DNA of 57,314 nucleotides. Origin: Nocardioides ganghwensis. Lineage in GTDB: Bacteria; Actinomycetota; Actinomycetes; Propionibacteriales; Nocardioidaceae. Positions 50,828 through 57,314 of this stretch are shown here, piece after piece. Position numbers and translations under genes: made by a program. Under the pieces are notes generated by a model, which saw nothing but the letters and a program-made list of their open reading frames with translations, was not told where the DNA came from and did no database searches. Location of the stretch: the NCBI RefSeq assembly GCF_014779655.1, contig NZ_JACXYX010000023.1:1-57314 (forward strand), in the 5' to 3' direction. The first letter of the stretch is position 1. Each line of letters opens with the position of its first letter.

Positions 50828-51840
50828 TGACCACGATCACCACCACGACCGGAGCGCCGCACGCGGCCATCCTCGGCATCGGCGCCTACCGCCCCGTCCG
50901 CGTCGTCCCGAACGCCGACGTCGTCGAGGCGATCGACTCCAGCGACGAGTGGATCCAGCAGCGCTCCGGCATCAAGACCCGCCGCTGGGCCGGTCCGGAG
51001 GAGTCGGTGCAGATGATGTCGGTCGAGGCGTCCCGGATCGCCCTCGAGCGTGCCGGGATCGACGCCGGCCAGATCGACTGCGTGGTCGTCGCCACCGTCA
51101 GCCACCTGCTCCAGACGCCGGCCGTCGCCACGGCCATCGCGCACGAGCTCGGCACCAACCAGGCGGCCGCCTTCGACATCTCGGCGGCGTGCTCCGGCTT
51201 CTGCCACGGCATCTCGCTGGCCTCCGACTTCGTCCGTGCCGGCAGCGCCCGCCACGTCCTGGTCATCGGGGTCGAGCGGCTCACCGACATCCTCGACCTG
51301 ACCGACCGCGGCACCGCCTTCATCTTCGCCGACGGCGCTGGTGCGGCGGTCGTCGGCCCCAGCGACACCCCGGGCATCGGCCCGGTCGTGTGGGGCTCCG
51401 ACGGCGAGCAGTTCGACCTGATCCGGCAGCGGGAGGACTGGCGCGACGTCGTCGGCAGCCCCGAGGTCCCCGGCAGCGGCGTGATGCCGCACCTGGTGAT
51501 GCAGGGCAACCCGGTGTTCCGCTGGGCGTCCTTCGCCATGGCCAAGATCGGGCAGCAGGCGCTCGACAGTGCCGGCATCGGCCTCGACGAGCTCGACGTC
51601 TTCGTCCCGCACCAGGCCAACATGCGGATCATCGACGCGATGGCTCGCTCCATGAAGCTGCCCGACACCGTGAAGATCGCCCGGGACGTCGCCGACCAGG
51701 GCAACACCTCGGCCGCATCGGTCCCGCTCGCGCTCGACCGGATGATCGCCGAGGGCGAGGCCAGGTCCGGCGACACGGCCCTGCTCATCGCGTTCGGCGC
51801 CGGGCTCTCGTACGCCGCCCAGGTCGTCACCGTCCCCTAG
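50827..51840 (+). CDS. fabH: Beta-ketoacyl-ACP synthase III
   Basis: A 337-residue FabH that condenses a primer acyl-CoA with malonyl-ACP to start fatty-acid synthesis. The catalytic triad is complete: Cys122 (SAACSGFCHG), His262 (VPHQANMRI) and Asn293 (DQGNTSAAS). SDEWIQQRSGIKTRRWA is the family N-terminal block. Actinobacterial FabH often prefers branched primers; the pocket residues are not diagnostic by eye. Translationally coupled to fabD. Confidence 0.97.
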   Translation: MTTITTTTGAPHAAILGIGAYRPVRVVPNADVVEAIDSSDEWIQQRSGIKTRRWAGPEESVQMMSVEASRIALERAGIDAGQIDCVVVATVSHLLQTPAVATAIAHELGTNQAAAFDISAACSGFCHGISLASDFVRAGSARHVLVIGVERLTDILDLTDRGTAFIFADGAGAAVVGPSDTPGIGPVVWGSDGEQFDLIRQREDWRDVVGSPEVPGSGVMPHLVMQGNPVFRWASFAMAKIGQQALDSAGIGLDELDVFVPHQANMRIIDAMARSMKLPDTVKIARDVADQGNTSAASVPLALDRMIAEGEARSGDTALLIAFGAGLSYAAQVVTVP

Positions 51841-51898
51841 CTCCAGACCCCCGTTCCAGACCACCCCAAGCACCACCCCCAACAAGAAGGGAAGGCCC

Positions 51899-52144
51899 AT
51901 GGCCACCACCGAAGAAATCCGCGCTGACCTCGCCGACATCGTCAACGAGGTCGCCGGCGTCGACGCCGACGACGTCCAGCTGGACAAGTCCTTCGTGGAC
52001 GACCTCGACGTCGACTCGCTCTCCATGGTCGAGGTCGTCGTGGCCGCCGAGGAGAAGTTCGGCGTGACCATCCCCGACGACGAGGTCAAGAACCTCAAGA
52101 CCGTCGGCGACGCGGTCGCCTACATCGAGCGCGCCCAGGGCTGA
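51899..52144 (+). CDS. acpP: Acyl carrier protein
   Basis: An 81-residue acidic carrier protein. Ser40 in DDLDVDSLSMVE is the 4'-phosphopantetheine site. Four-helix ACP pattern is complete and the short length is that of AcpP rather than the extended mycobacterial AcpM. A strong AAGAAGGGAAGG ribosome site precedes the ATG. A stable hairpin follows the stop. Confidence 0.97.
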   Translation: MATTEEIRADLADIVNEVAGVDADDVQLDKSFVDDLDVDSLSMVEVVVAAEEKFGVTIPDDEVKNLKTVGDAVAYIERAQG

Positions 52145-52157
52145 CGCCCTCTCCCAC

Positions 52158-52193
52158 GTCACGGGGGCCGCCGTCCAGCCCGGCCCCCGTGAC
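52158..52193 (+). terminator. 13-bp hairpin between acpP and fabF
   Basis: GTCACGGGGGCCG pairs perfectly with CGGCCCCCGTGAC around a 10-nt loop, 14 nt after the acpP stop and 43 nt before fabF. There is no T-tract. It is probably a partial terminator or 3' stabiliser that keeps acpP mRNA above that of fabF. Confidence 0.55.
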
Positions 52194-52235
52194 CCAGGAA
52201 CCCCCCGAACCCCGCGAGAAACGGAACCTCATCTG

Positions 52236-53486
52236 ATGCCCTCGACCCGCGTAGTCGTCACCGGCCTCGGCACCACCTCCCCCGTCGGAGGCGACGTCGC
52301 CTCCACGTGGCAGGCCCTGCTGGCCGGCACCTCCGGCATCTCGCACCTCACCGACGAGTGGGTCGAGCAGCTGCCGGTGAAGATCGGCGGCCGCGTGGCC
52401 GTCGAGCCGTCCGAGGTCCTCGACCGCGTCAAGGCACGTCGCCTCGACCGGTCCAGCCAGTTCGCCATGGTCGCCGCCGACCAGGCGTGGGCCGACGCCG
52501 GCCTCGAGGGCTCCGGCCTCGAGCCCGAGCGCCTCGCCGTCGCCGTCGCGTCCGGCATCGGCGGAGTGACCACCCTGCTCGCCAACTACGACATCCTCCT
52601 CGAGAAGGGCGCTCGCCGCGTGTCCCCCCTCGCGGTCCCGATGCTCATGCCCAACGCGCCGGCGGCCAACGTCAGCCTCAAGTACGGCGCCCGGGCCGCG
52701 GTGCACGCGCCCACGTCGGCCTGCGCGTCCGGCAACGAGGCCATCGCCATGGCCATCGACCTGATCCGCCTCGGACGGGCCGACGTGGTGCTCGCCGGTG
52801 GCACGGAGGCCGCGATCCACCCGCTGCCGATGGCCGCCTTCGCCAACATGATGGCCCTGTCCAAGACCGGCAGCGAGGAGGGCGGCGACCCGACGCGCGT
52901 CTCCCGCCCGTGGGACACCGCCCGTGACGGCTTCGTGCTCGGCGAGGGCGGCGCCGTGCTGGTCCTCGAGTCCGAGGAGCACGCCCGTGCCCGCGGCGCG
53001 AAGGTGTACGCCGAGGTGCGCGGCGCCGGCATCAGCAACGACGCCCACGACATCGCCCAGCCCGACCCCGAGGGTCGCGGCGGCACCCGCGCCATCAAGA
53101 TGGCCCTGCGCGAGGGAGACGTCGACCCCGCGACCGTCGTCCACGTCAACGCCCACGCCACCTCCACGCCCAAGGGCGACATCGCCGAGGGCCTCATGCT
53201 GCACGCCGTCCTCGGCGAGCACGTCGACCGCTGCGTGGTCACCAGCACGAAGTCGATGACAGGCCACCTCCTCGGCGGCGCCGGCGCGCTCGAGGCCGTC
53301 GCCACCGTCATGGCCCTGCACGACCGGGTCAGCCCCCCGACGATCAACCTCGACGACAAGGACCCCGAGGTCGACCTCGACATCCCGACGTCGCGACGCG
53401 ACCTCCCCGAGGGCGACATCGTCGCGCTCAACAACTCCTTCGGCTTCGGCGGTGCCAACGTCGCGGTCGCCTTCGGCAGCGTCTGA
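52236..53486 (+). CDS. fabF: Beta-ketoacyl-ACP synthase II
   Basis: A 416-residue elongating ketosynthase. The Cys-His-His triad: Cys163 in TSACASGNEA, His in VNAHATSTPKGD and His in KSMTGHLLGGAGALE, the last with its conserved Lys. GLGTTSPVGGDV and NNSFGFGGANVAVAF are the family ends. Where mycobacteria have kasA and kasB here, there is only one ketosynthase, fitting ordinary fatty acids rather than mycolates. Confidence 0.97.
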   Translation: MPSTRVVVTGLGTTSPVGGDVASTWQALLAGTSGISHLTDEWVEQLPVKIGGRVAVEPSEVLDRVKARRLDRSSQFAMVAADQAWADAGLEGSGLEPERLAVAVASGIGGVTTLLANYDILLEKGARRVSPLAVPMLMPNAPAANVSLKYGARAAVHAPTSACASGNEAIAMAIDLIRLGRADVVLAGGTEAAIHPLPMAAFANMMALSKTGSEEGGDPTRVSRPWDTARDGFVLGEGGAVLVLESEEHARARGAKVYAEVRGAGISNDAHDIAQPDPEGRGGTRAIKMALREGDVDPATVVHVNAHATSTPKGDIAEGLMLHAVLGEHVDRCVVTSTKSMTGHLLGGAGALEAVATVMALHDRVSPPTINLDDKDPEVDLDIPTSRRDLPEGDIVALNNSFGFGGANVAVAFGSV

Positions 53487-53505
53487 GCACGCCGAAGGAC
53501 CATCG

Positions 53506-54936
53506 ATGACGACCACCGCCACCAGGCCCGCGAAGCTCCCCCGTGAGGAGGACCCGCGCAACCCGATCCACCGCCTCACCGCGCTCCTCGACGAGGGCAC
53601 TCTCGAGCTGCTCACCCCCGACGACGACTCGGGCATGCTGGCGGCGGTGGGTCGCGTCGACGGCACCTCCGTCGTCGCGTTCTGCAGCGACGCCACCGTC
53701 ATGGGCGGCGCCATGGGCGACCTGGGCTGCCGCGTCGTCGTCGACGCCTATCACCGGGCCATCACCGACGGCGTGCCGATCATCGGGCTCTGGCACTCCG
53801 GTGGCGCGCGCCTGGCCGAGGGCGTCCTCTCCCTCCACGCCGTCGGACGCATCTTCCAGGTGATGACCCAGGCATCGGGCGTGATCCCGCAGATCTCGGT
53901 GGTCCTCGGTCCCGCCGCGGGCGGCGCGGCCTACGGCCCCGCGCTCACCGACGTGGTGATCCTCGGCCCCGAGGGCCGCATCTTCGTCACCGGTCCCGAC
54001 GTGGTGCGCTCGGTCACCGGCGAGGACGTCGACATGCTGCGCCTCGGCGGTCCCGAGCCGCACGGGCGCCGCTCCGGTGTCGTCCACATCCTCACCGAGT
54101 CCGAGCGTGATGCCCTCGACCGGGCGCGCACGGTCGCCTCCCTCCTCGGGGCCCAGCACAGCCTCGACGCCGACGCCGTCGAGGACCGCGACCTCGAGGC
54201 GCTCCTGCCGGAGTCCAAGAAGCGTGCCTACGACGTGCACCCCCTCGTCGAGGCGGTGCTCGACGACGGCACCATGCAGGAGCTGCACGCCCGCTGGGCG
54301 CCCAACATCGTCACCGCGCTGGGCCGCTTCGGCGGTCGCACCGTGGGTGTCGTCGCCAACAACCCGCTGCGCCTGGGCGGCTGCCTCGACTCGCTGTCGG
54401 CGGAGAAGGCCTCCCGGTTCGTCCGGATGTGCGACGCCTTCGGTGTGCCGTTGATCGTCCTCGTCGACGTGCCCGGCTACCTCCCCGGCGTGGGCCAGGA
54501 GTGGGACGGAGTCGTACGCCGTGGCGCCAAGCTGCTGCACGCCTTCGGCGAGTGCGTGGTCCCGCGGGTGACGCTGGTGACCCGCAAGACCTACGGCGGC
54601 GCCTACATCGCGATGAACGCCCGCTCGCTCGGCGCCACGCGCGTCCTGGCCTGGCCCGGCGCCGAGGTGGCCGTGATGGGCGCCGTGGCCGCGATCCGCA
54701 TCCTGCACCGCCGCAAGCTGGCCGAGGTGTCGCCGGAGATCCGTCCGCAGGTCGAGGCGGAGCTCGCAACCGAGCACGAGCGCATCGCCGGCGGCGTCGA
54801 CAAGGCCGTCGAGATCGGCGTCGTGGACGAGGTCGTCGAGCCCGGCCGCACCCGGAGCGCCATCGCCCGCGCCATGCGCCACGAGATCGACACGGCCGGC
54901 GTGCGACGCGGCCGGCACGGCAACATCCCGCTCTGA
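53506..54936 (+). CDS. accD: Acyl-CoA carboxylase beta (carboxyltransferase) subunit
   Basis: A 476-residue carboxyltransferase of the actinobacterial AccD/PccB type, which transfers CO2 from biotin on an alpha subunit to acetyl- or propionyl-CoA. Oxyanion-forming motifs: GPAAGGAAYGPALTD in the N-terminal crotonase-fold half, RKTYGGAYIAMNARSLGA and the AEVAVMGAVAA pocket in the C-terminal half. The position after fabF is that of M. tuberculosis accD6, so malonyl-CoA supply is the natural role. It is shorter than propionyl-type AccD5 (about 530). No biotin carboxylase or BCCP gene is in the window. Confidence 0.93.
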   Translation: MTTTATRPAKLPREEDPRNPIHRLTALLDEGTLELLTPDDDSGMLAAVGRVDGTSVVAFCSDATVMGGAMGDLGCRVVVDAYHRAITDGVPIIGLWHSGGARLAEGVLSLHAVGRIFQVMTQASGVIPQISVVLGPAAGGAAYGPALTDVVILGPEGRIFVTGPDVVRSVTGEDVDMLRLGGPEPHGRRSGVVHILTESERDALDRARTVASLLGAQHSLDADAVEDRDLEALLPESKKRAYDVHPLVEAVLDDGTMQELHARWAPNIVTALGRFGGRTVGVVANNPLRLGGCLDSLSAEKASRFVRMCDAFGVPLIVLVDVPGYLPGVGQEWDGVVRRGAKLLHAFGECVVPRVTLVTRKTYGGAYIAMNARSLGATRVLAWPGAEVAVMGAVAAIRILHRRKLAEVSPEIRPQVEAELATEHERIAGGVDKAVEIGVVDEVVEPGRTRSAIARAMRHEIDTAGVRRGRHGNIPL

Positions 54937-55002
54937 GGCCGGCGCCGACGTAACGCACGTCACAGGTGGGTCGTTGGACACCTCGAACCCCTCGGAGGTG
55001 CC

Positions 55003-55443
55003 ATGTTGCCGACCCTGCTCGCGACCGCCGCGCTGACCGCGACGAGCCTGCTTCCCCTGCCGCTCCCCCTGCCCACCGATCCCGGCGACGAGCCTCCCGT
55101 CCAGGCCGACCCGGTCGTCCTGTCAGGTGCGCTCAGCGCCTCCGACGGACGGCTGAAGCGGGGCTGCAAGGACTATGCGTACGCCTACGCGGTCACCACG
55201 GAGTCGGAGGACTGGACCTTCGACATCACCCTGCAGGACCGCAACGGCCGGGGCGTGAACGCGCAGTCCCTGATCGGCCCCAACGACGCCGAGTCCGGCG
55301 TGCTGACCTACCGGCTGTGCCGCGGGGCGACGGCGCCCGGGCGCTTCGTGCTGACGGGTCTCCTGACGTCCTACGAGGGAACCAGCAACGAGACCTCGGT
55401 GCAGGTCACCGACGCGTTCCGGCTGCGCAAGCGCAACCGGTAG
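55003..55443 (+). CDS. Small secreted protein
   Basis: A 146-residue exported protein with a short signal (MLPTLLATAALTATSL) and a Pro-rich linker. A beta-rich domain with two cysteines (RGCKDY and YRLCRG), probably disulfide bonded, follows. GGAGGTGCC precedes the ATG. No family recognised. Lies after accD in the same direction but with a 66-bp gap. Confidence 0.65.
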   Translation: MLPTLLATAALTATSLLPLPLPLPTDPGDEPPVQADPVVLSGALSASDGRLKRGCKDYAYAYAVTTESEDWTFDITLQDRNGRGVNAQSLIGPNDAESGVLTYRLCRGATAPGRFVLTGLLTSYEGTSNETSVQVTDAFRLRKRNR

Positions 55444-55447
55444 GACG

Positions 55448-55975
55448 TCACACCACCTGGTGCAGCCACCGCACCGGAGCACCCTCGCCCGCGTGGCGGA
55501 AGGTCTCCAGCTCGTCGTCCCACGGCTTGCCGAGGAGGTTGTCGATCTCGAGCAGCAGCGTGGTGTCGCCGAGCGCCGCCTTGACCACGGCGGCCTTGAG
55601 CCGGTCCTCCGGGATGAGGATGTCCCCGTGCGGCCCGGTGATGGCGTGGAAGATGCCCAGGTCCGGCGTGCACGAGAAGCGGGTGCCCTCGGAGGAGCTG
55701 GTGGGCTCCTCGGTGATCTCGAAGCGCAGGTGGTTCCAGCCGCGCAGCGCCGACGCGACGGCAGCCGCGGTGCCGGCGGAGCCCGTCCAGGACAGCTCCG
55801 CGCGGTAGGCCCCCGGCTGGGCAGGCTGAGGCGTCCAGTCGAGCGAGACGGCAACTCCGAGGACTCCACCCACGGCCCACTCGATGTGCGGGCAGAGAGC
55901 GGAGGGAGCAGAGTGCACGTAGAGGATGCCCCTCGTAGCCGGGCCGTCCGGACGGGAAGCAATGCGTGTGGTCAC
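55448..55975 (-). CDS. DUF3145 family protein
   Basis: A 175-residue conserved actinobacterial protein. Motifs: GILYVHSAPSALCPHIEWAVGGVLG, LRFEITEEPTSSSEGTRF, DLGIFHAITGPHGDILIPEDRL and the KPWDDELETFRHAGEGAPVRWLHQV end (in pieces). Soluble; function unknown. Its location next to fatty-acid genes is conserved in other actinobacteria. GTG start with a strong AAGGAGG 5 nt upstream. Confidence 0.9.
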   Translation of the reverse strand: MTTRIASRPDGPATRGILYVHSAPSALCPHIEWAVGGVLGVAVSLDWTPQPAQPGAYRAELSWTGSAGTAAAVASALRGWNHLRFEITEEPTSSSEGTRFSCTPDLGIFHAITGPHGDILIPEDRLKAAVVKAALGDTTLLLEIDNLLGKPWDDELETFRHAGEGAPVRWLHQVV

Positions 55976-56119
55976 CGTGACCTCCTTGAGTTCCGACGCT
56001 CCAGATGCGCCTTCCCCAGCGGTCTGTCGTCAGTGCTCAACAAGAGTCGAGTGACACCTATGTGATTAGTGACCCCATTGTGACCCATGTGGCGCCGGAA
56101 TGCCAGCCTGTCGCACCGG

Positions 56120-57079
56120 TCAGGACTGCCGGCGCTCCAGGAGGTCCGCGCGCTCGGCGGCGTCGGTGAGCTCGTCGGAGTCGATCGCGTGCGTGCGGTG
56201 GAACCAGGCGAGTGCGTCGGCGTCGCGACCCGCAGCCTCGAGCGTGTCGGCGTACGCGTAGCGCAGTCGCACCACCCAGGCCGAGCGGCTCTTCGACGTC
56301 AGCGGCGCGAGCTCGAGAGTCCGCAGCGCGGCATCGAGCTGTCCCATGTCGCGTCGTGCTCCCGCCTCGACCAGCGTCATCTCGGCCTTGGCCTCGGTGC
56401 TGAAGTTGGCGACGGACGGGCTCTTCGCCAGCTTGATCGCCTGTTCCGGGTTGCCCAGCGCCCGGTGGCAGTCCGCCATGATCGGCAGGTAGTCCGTGGC
56501 ACCGTTCATCCGCTTCGCGGCACGCAGCTCCGAGAGCGCCTCGGCGTAGTGCCCTGCCGCGTAGGCGGTCTCCCCCGCAGCCTCACGCACCACCGCGATG
56601 CGCGACGCGCGAGCGCGGGCAGCGAGGGCGTGACGGTAGGCCAGCTCGGGGTCCTCGTCGATGAACGCGCCGGCTGCGGCGAGGTGGCGCGCCACGCGGG
56701 CAGCGAGCTTCTCCGGCAGGCCCTTCAGCTGGGCGCGGACACCGCGGTCGAGCTCGGCACCGGTGATGTGCTCGGGCAGGTCGGGGCCGTCGTACGCGGC
56801 CTGGTCCGCCGTGCGCTTCTCCTCCGTACGCCCGCGGAACCCTCGCTGGTCGCCGCCCGAGGGCCGCTTGCCGCCTGGCCGCCCGCCCGAGGGCTTGCCG
56901 CCGGCGGACTTGCCACCCTGGTAGCCGCCGCGCGACGAGCCGCCCCTGCCAGTGGGCTGGTCGTCACGGGCGCCGCGCCCGCGGGGCGAGGAGCCACTGC
57001 GGCCGCCGCCGGACGAGCTGGCTCGTCCCGCACCGGATCCACCTCGTGCCGGACGCTGTCCTCGACGGTCCTCGGCCAC
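56120..57079 (-). CDS. TPR protein with RGG-rich N-terminal region
   Basis: A 319-residue protein. Residues 1 to about 100 are low complexity, dominated by Arg-Gly-Gly, Gly-Lys and Ser-Gly units (RGGSSRGGYQGG, GGRPGGKRPSGG), like eukaryotic RGG RNA-binding tails. Residues about 110-319 are helical repeats of TPR type (AAGHYAEALSELRAAKRM, AWVVRLRYAYADTLEAAGRDADALAWFHRT). No signal or membrane helix. It is the first gene after the 5S rRNA on the same strand, but a strong terminator separates them. Ribosome or RNA association is an inference. Confidence 0.75.
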   Translation of the reverse strand: MAEDRRGQRPARGGSGAGRASSSGGGRSGSSPRGRGARDDQPTGRGGSSRGGYQGGKSAGGKPSGGRPGGKRPSGGDQRGFRGRTEEKRTADQAAYDGPDLPEHITGAELDRGVRAQLKGLPEKLAARVARHLAAAGAFIDEDPELAYRHALAARARASRIAVVREAAGETAYAAGHYAEALSELRAAKRMNGATDYLPIMADCHRALGNPEQAIKLAKSPSVANFSTEAKAEMTLVEAGARRDMGQLDAALRTLELAPLTSKSRSAWVVRLRYAYADTLEAAGRDADALAWFHRTHAIDSDELTDAAERADLLERRQS

Positions 57080-57155
57080 AGCCGCACTCTCCTTCTTCCT
57101 GCGTCGGCCCCCGTCCCCGGGGCAACCGTACTCACTCCATGCCATGAAATGGCAC

Positions 57156-57183
57156 AGGGGCCACCAGATTCCTGGTGGCCCCT
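57156..57183 (-). terminator. Terminator after the 5S rRNA gene
   Basis: AGGGGCCACCAG pairs perfectly with CTGGTGGCCCCT around a 4-nt loop, with further partial pairing of TGGC and GCCA outside. It lies 13 nt beyond the 5S 3' end on the minus strand. Confidence 0.85.
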
Positions 57184-57196
57184 GCCAAATGTTTGT

Positions 57197-57313
57197 CCGG
57201 CGGCGTCCTACTCTCCCACAACCTCTCGGTTGCAGTACCATCGGCGCTGAAAGGCTTAACTTCCGGGTTCGGTATGGGACCGGGTGTTTCCCGTTTCGCT
57301 ATGGCCGCCGTAA
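57197..57313 (-). rRNA. rrf: 5S ribosomal RNA
   Basis: About 117 nt on the minus strand. It begins GTTACGGCGGCCATAGCG, has the conserved core CCCGGTCCCATACCGAACCCGG and GAAGTTAAGCC, then GGTACTGC, and ends with GTGGGAGAGTAGGACGCCGCCGG pairing with the 5' end. It is the last gene of an rRNA operon whose 23S and 16S lie beyond the right edge. Confidence 0.95.
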
Positions 57314-57314
57314 C

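Overview
The window is high-GC actinobacterial chromosome. GTG starts are frequent, many genes overlap by 4 nt (ATGA/GTGA), and the gene families are typical of Nocardioides or a close relative (DUF222/HNH protein, SatD pair, DUF3052, DUF3145, FasR-FabDHPF). The genus is inferred from gene content only. The order glnE/glnA2 - panB - Zn-ribbon/Nif3 - ahpE/DUF3052/aceE - fasR-fabD-acp-KAS-accD follows the M. tuberculosis Rv2221c-Rv2247 order that I know, so most of this is conserved core chromosome with lineage-specific insertions.

Layout. 1-2.4 kb: accessory debris (IS30-type transposase end, DUF222/HNH protein, broken SGNH hydrolase, small membrane protein). 2.5-9.0 kb: SatD plus membrane partner behind three regularly spaced palindromes, then the nitrogen block glnA2 - class I amidotransferase - glnE. 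9.1-12.1 kb: M20 amidohydrolase with an AbgT transporter. 12.1-16.1 kb: two-component system 1 among small exported proteins, two of them paralogues. 16.3-20.1 kb: nadE, and an ECF sigma factor with a frameshifted membrane beta-propeller partner. 20.2-25.7 kb: GNAT, PQQ-type dehydrogenase, and a three-gene WXG100-like/DUF1023 hydrolase cassette with a lipoprotein. 25.8-35.9 kb: panB, H1-like protein, map, rnpB, RNB nuclease, yaaA, FUSC protein, Zn-ribbon coiled coil, Nif3 protein, acyl-CoA ligase. 36.1-40.0 kb: two-component system 2, a Ser/Thr kinase and two acidic exported proteins. 40.1-48.2 kb: tRNA-Val, ahpE, acyl-CoA ligase, DUF3052, aceE, AraC regulator, VOC protein, hydrolase. 48.4-55.9 kb: fasR and the fatty-acid operon fabD-fabH-acpP-fabF-accD, then a secreted protein and DUF3145. 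56.1-57.3 kb: an RGG-rich TPR protein and 5S rRNA.

Working together: aceE makes acetyl-CoA; accD (with an alpha subunit encoded elsewhere) would make malonyl-CoA; FabD loads it on AcpP; FabH primes and FabF elongates; FasR sits at the head of the cluster. FabD here carries a C-terminal domain that reads like a biotin carboxyl carrier domain with Arg at the biotinyl-lysine position. This is the most unusual protein feature I found.

Regulatory DNA is unusually legible. About twenty transcription units have a TANNNT or CANNNT -10 hexamer ending 6-7 nt before the start codon (leaderless pattern). Candidate operators are: three TGAAG-N7-CTTCA palindromes at exact 29-bp intervals before satD; 11-bp-period direct repeats at both two-component loci, each with a second matching site at another exported-protein gene; and a GTRGGAAWCCYAC palindrome both before fasR and between fasR and fabD. 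No stretch over 300 bases lacks a gene; the longest protein-free stretch (28.69-29.11 kb) is occupied by rnpB. I found no CRISPR array, intact prophage, origin or complete insertion sequence.
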